Of a stretch of 7,569 nt of DNA, positions 6,516 to 7,569 are shown piece by piece. Positions within the stretch are counted from its first letter, which is position 1. Each line of letters starts with the position of its first letter. The stretch is from assembly GCA_964569425.1 (NCBI GenBank), contig CAZMVD010000169.1, forward strand, positions 1 through 7,569, given 5' to 3'. The notes beneath the pieces were generated by a model. That model did not search any database. It was not told where the DNA came from and saw only the letters and a program-made list of their open reading frames with translations. The stretch is from JACQXM01 sp964569425. Lineage in GTDB: Bacteria; Planctomycetota; Phycisphaerae; UBA1845. A program made the translations under genes and the position numbers.

Positions 6516-7364
6516 CTAATCCCCTGAAGCGCCCTCCCCCAGTTGAAGCATGCTCTGAATCTCCTCAAGTGTCCATGTACGTTCTCTGGCAAACTGGACG
6601 GCGAATTCCTTTGTCCACGCACCGCCGCGCACCAGCCCGCCTGCGGCATGAGCGGCAACGGTCCGATTATGATGCTCCGCGTACTTCTTCAGCTTCTCCG
6701 CCACGGAAGGGTTACTCACGTACTCAGCACAAACCACCAGAATCGAGCTAAGCTCCCTCTGCTCAACCGCGGTCGGGGTCCAGTTCCGAGGCGTTTCTTC
6801 AAGCTTGCCGTCGACCGGTTGCAGGAGGGAAAGCGATACATCGTTCTCATGCCATCGCGGATTGTCGAGGACGTCATACGCCTCGTCCAATGGTGTCCTC
6901 GAAAGGCGAACCATCCCCCGAACCTCCGCCGCGGTCCACGAACTCTTTTCGGCATACTCAATCGCCGATTCCCTTGTCCAATCGCCGTGGCGCACCAGCC
7001 CCGCCACCGAGAGAACCGCGACGGCCTTGTTATGATGCGCCACATAGCCTTTAAGCTTCTCCGCCACAGTAGGATTTCGCGCGTATTCGTTTAGAACATC
7101 CATAATGCAACTGATTTCTCTTCCACGAATAGCCGCGTCTCCCCATCTCATTAGACCGCTAGGAAGCTTGCCATCAATCGGTTCCCGAACCAAGAACGGA
7201 TCGTTTTCATGCCACCTGGGATTATCCAGAACTTGATAGTTCTTTTCTAGAGAGGGAGGTATCGATCGTTGCGATTGCTCGATCTGACCGGAGAGCACAG
7301 CCAAAGTCATGCTTCCCACAATGACAAGCCCTATTGTGCCTACGATCCGGGTTTTTGTTTTCAT
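6516..7364 (-). CDS. Exported protein with two tandem ~120-residue helical repeats (unknown function)
   Basis: Predicted 282-residue secreted or periplasmic protein; I do not recognise a named family. Residues 1-26 form a signal peptide: basic MKTKTR, a hydrophobic stretch rich in Ile, Val and Leu, then small residues. Residues 45-164 and 165-282 are two copies of one module. Both open with VLDNPRWHEND, share PxDGKL, NP(T/S)VAEKLK, HHN, GLVR, WT and end near M-x-x-L; about half of the aligned residues match. The NP-x-VAEKL to GLVR-x-G-x-W part looks alpha-helical and loosely HEAT-like. The ATG at 7364 was chosen because a GAGGTG ribosome binding site sits 7 nt upstream and a signal peptide follows directly; the frame is open to a GTG at 7502, but that would bury the signal. 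The TAG stop is 20 nt before the start of the next, cysteine-rich gene. GC is near 50%, well below that gene's start. It may be an exported partner or immunity-like protein (inference); an unrelated envelope protein is equally possible. Confidence 0.8.
   Translation of the reverse strand: MKTKTRIVGTIGLVIVGSMTLAVLSGQIEQSQRSIPPSLEKNYQVLDNPRWHENDPFLVREPIDGKLPSGLMRWGDAAIRGREISCIMDVLNEYARNPTVAEKLKGYVAHHNKAVAVLSVAGLVRHGDWTRESAIEYAEKSSWTAAEVRGMVRLSRTPLDEAYDVLDNPRWHENDVSLSLLQPVDGKLEETPRNWTPTAVEQRELSSILVVCAEYVSNPSVAEKLKKYAEHHNRTVAAHAAGGLVRGGAWTKEFAVQFARERTWTLEEIQSMLQLGEGASGD
6519..6872 (-). repeat. Tandem coding repeat, copy 2 (354 nt)
   Basis: Encodes residues 165-282, starting with the same VLDNPRWHEND as copy 1. 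By hand alignment about 55 of 110 positions are identical, so the duplication is old or has diversified quickly. The copy runs to the stop codon. Confidence 0.85.
6873..7232 (-). repeat. Tandem coding repeat, copy 1 (360 nt)
   Basis: Encodes residues 45-164 of the first gene. The DNA at its start (near 7202-7238) closely resembles the DNA exactly 360 nt further on (near 6842-6878), so this is an in-frame duplication of 120 codons. The second copy differs by a small insertion and a shorter end. Confidence 0.85.
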
Positions 7365-7514
7365 GGCGTTGCACCTCGCTCGGCGATAACCAACCCTATG
7401 GCAGAAACGGAGGAATTCGTGCTGTTGGATCCTCGGAAGACTGCGCTTCCCCGCATCGTCCCTGAAGATGTGGGAACGGAATACCCATACAGGGAACCGC
7501 ACCGAAAGGATAGG
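7365..7514 (-). other. Leader region upstream of the first gene
   Basis: This non-coding stretch between the right inverted repeat and the first ATG should hold the cluster's promoter if the five genes form an operon. Apart from the ribosome binding site at its end, I see no -35/-10 pair good enough to name. Confidence 0.4.
7372..7377 (-). promoter_or_regulatory. Shine-Dalgarno GAGGTG of the first gene
   Basis: GAGGTG lies 7 nt before the ATG at 7364. It decides that start over the longer GTG-initiated frame from 7502. Confidence 0.7.
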
Positions 7515-7546
7515 GGTAACACATCAGCCGCCTGCAATGCGGCGGG
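7515..7546. repeat. Right inverted repeat bracketing the gene cluster
   Basis: On the plus strand it reads GGTAACACATCAGCCG and then CCTGCAATGCGGCGGG, the inverted partner of 26-55. It lies about 150 nt upstream of the first start codon, ends 23 nt from the window edge, and contains a short stem (CCGCC/GGCGG). It could be a transposon-type end, a recombination site or a dispersed intergenic repeat. Confidence 0.75.
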
Positions 7547-7569
7547 ACGATTAAAGTGGAAACGGACTT

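Noticed and set aside
6496..6518. Stop-codon readthrough fusing gene 1 to gene 2
   Set aside because: It would need readthrough of the TAG plus a frame change located after the TGA at 6504-6502 in the gene 2 frame; two events within about 20 nt are not credible.
5840..6751. Open frame on the plus strand (303 codons) rich in Ser, Gln, His and Pro
   Set aside because: It is antisense to the cysteine codons (TGC/TGT read in reverse give Gln, Thr and His codons) and crosses the boundary of two real minus-strand genes.
7365..7502. Upstream GTG start for the first gene, adding 46 residues
   Set aside because: It would bury a good signal peptide and ignore the GAGGTG ribosome binding site before the ATG at 7364.
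7505..7537. TTGCAG / TATCCT as a promoter for the cluster
   Set aside because: Only 3 of 6 and 4 of 6 matches to the sigma-70 boxes with a 19-nt spacer; too weak to annotate.

Overview
The window holds five genes, all on the minus strand, packed end to end and read from right to left. I see no housekeeping genes, RNA genes or CRISPR array. The two large proteins are secreted-type mosaics: a cysteine-dense segment with D-x-P-C-T-x-D-x-C units, then beta-sandwich and Asp/Gly-rich calcium-loop-like modules, then an enzyme-like C-terminus. Together with patchy GC, this suggests an uncultured member of the Planctomycetota. Myxobacteria or a related multicellular-type lineage cannot be excluded. 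The taxonomic call is an inference from protein style only.

Layout in transcription order: (1) an exported 282-residue protein made of two tandem copies of a ~120-residue helical repeat (7364-6516). (2) A 784-residue cysteine-rich protein ending in a transglutaminase-like domain with a visible Cys/His/Asp triad (6495-4141). (3) An exported 353-residue unknown protein whose start codon lies inside the end of gene 2 (4154-3093). (4) An 807-residue cysteine-rich protein ending in a zincin-like HELGH motif (3013-590). (5) A small exported helical protein starting at the stop of gene 4 (575 or 593, to 51).

The large proteins 2 and 4 have no signal peptide, ATG or convincing ribosome binding site. 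Each opens inside a cysteine-rich module that would normally be interior to a longer secreted protein. They share a sharply bounded ~171-bp DNA block at about 88% identity, after which they diverge into different folds and different predicted enzymes. Each is followed without a real gap by a lower-GC gene with a signal peptide. This is the architecture of displaced ('orphan') C-terminal cassettes of a polymorphic toxin system, with candidate cognate immunity genes. My leading but unproven hypothesis is therefore an array of orphan transglutaminase and metallopeptidase effector cassettes with exported partner proteins, tied to an unusual cysteine-rich carrier.

The whole five-gene unit is bracketed by an imperfect inverted repeat (26-55 and 7515-7546), about 25 bp from each end of the window. 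It may be a mobile or invertible unit, or a dispersed repeat at which an assembly stopped.
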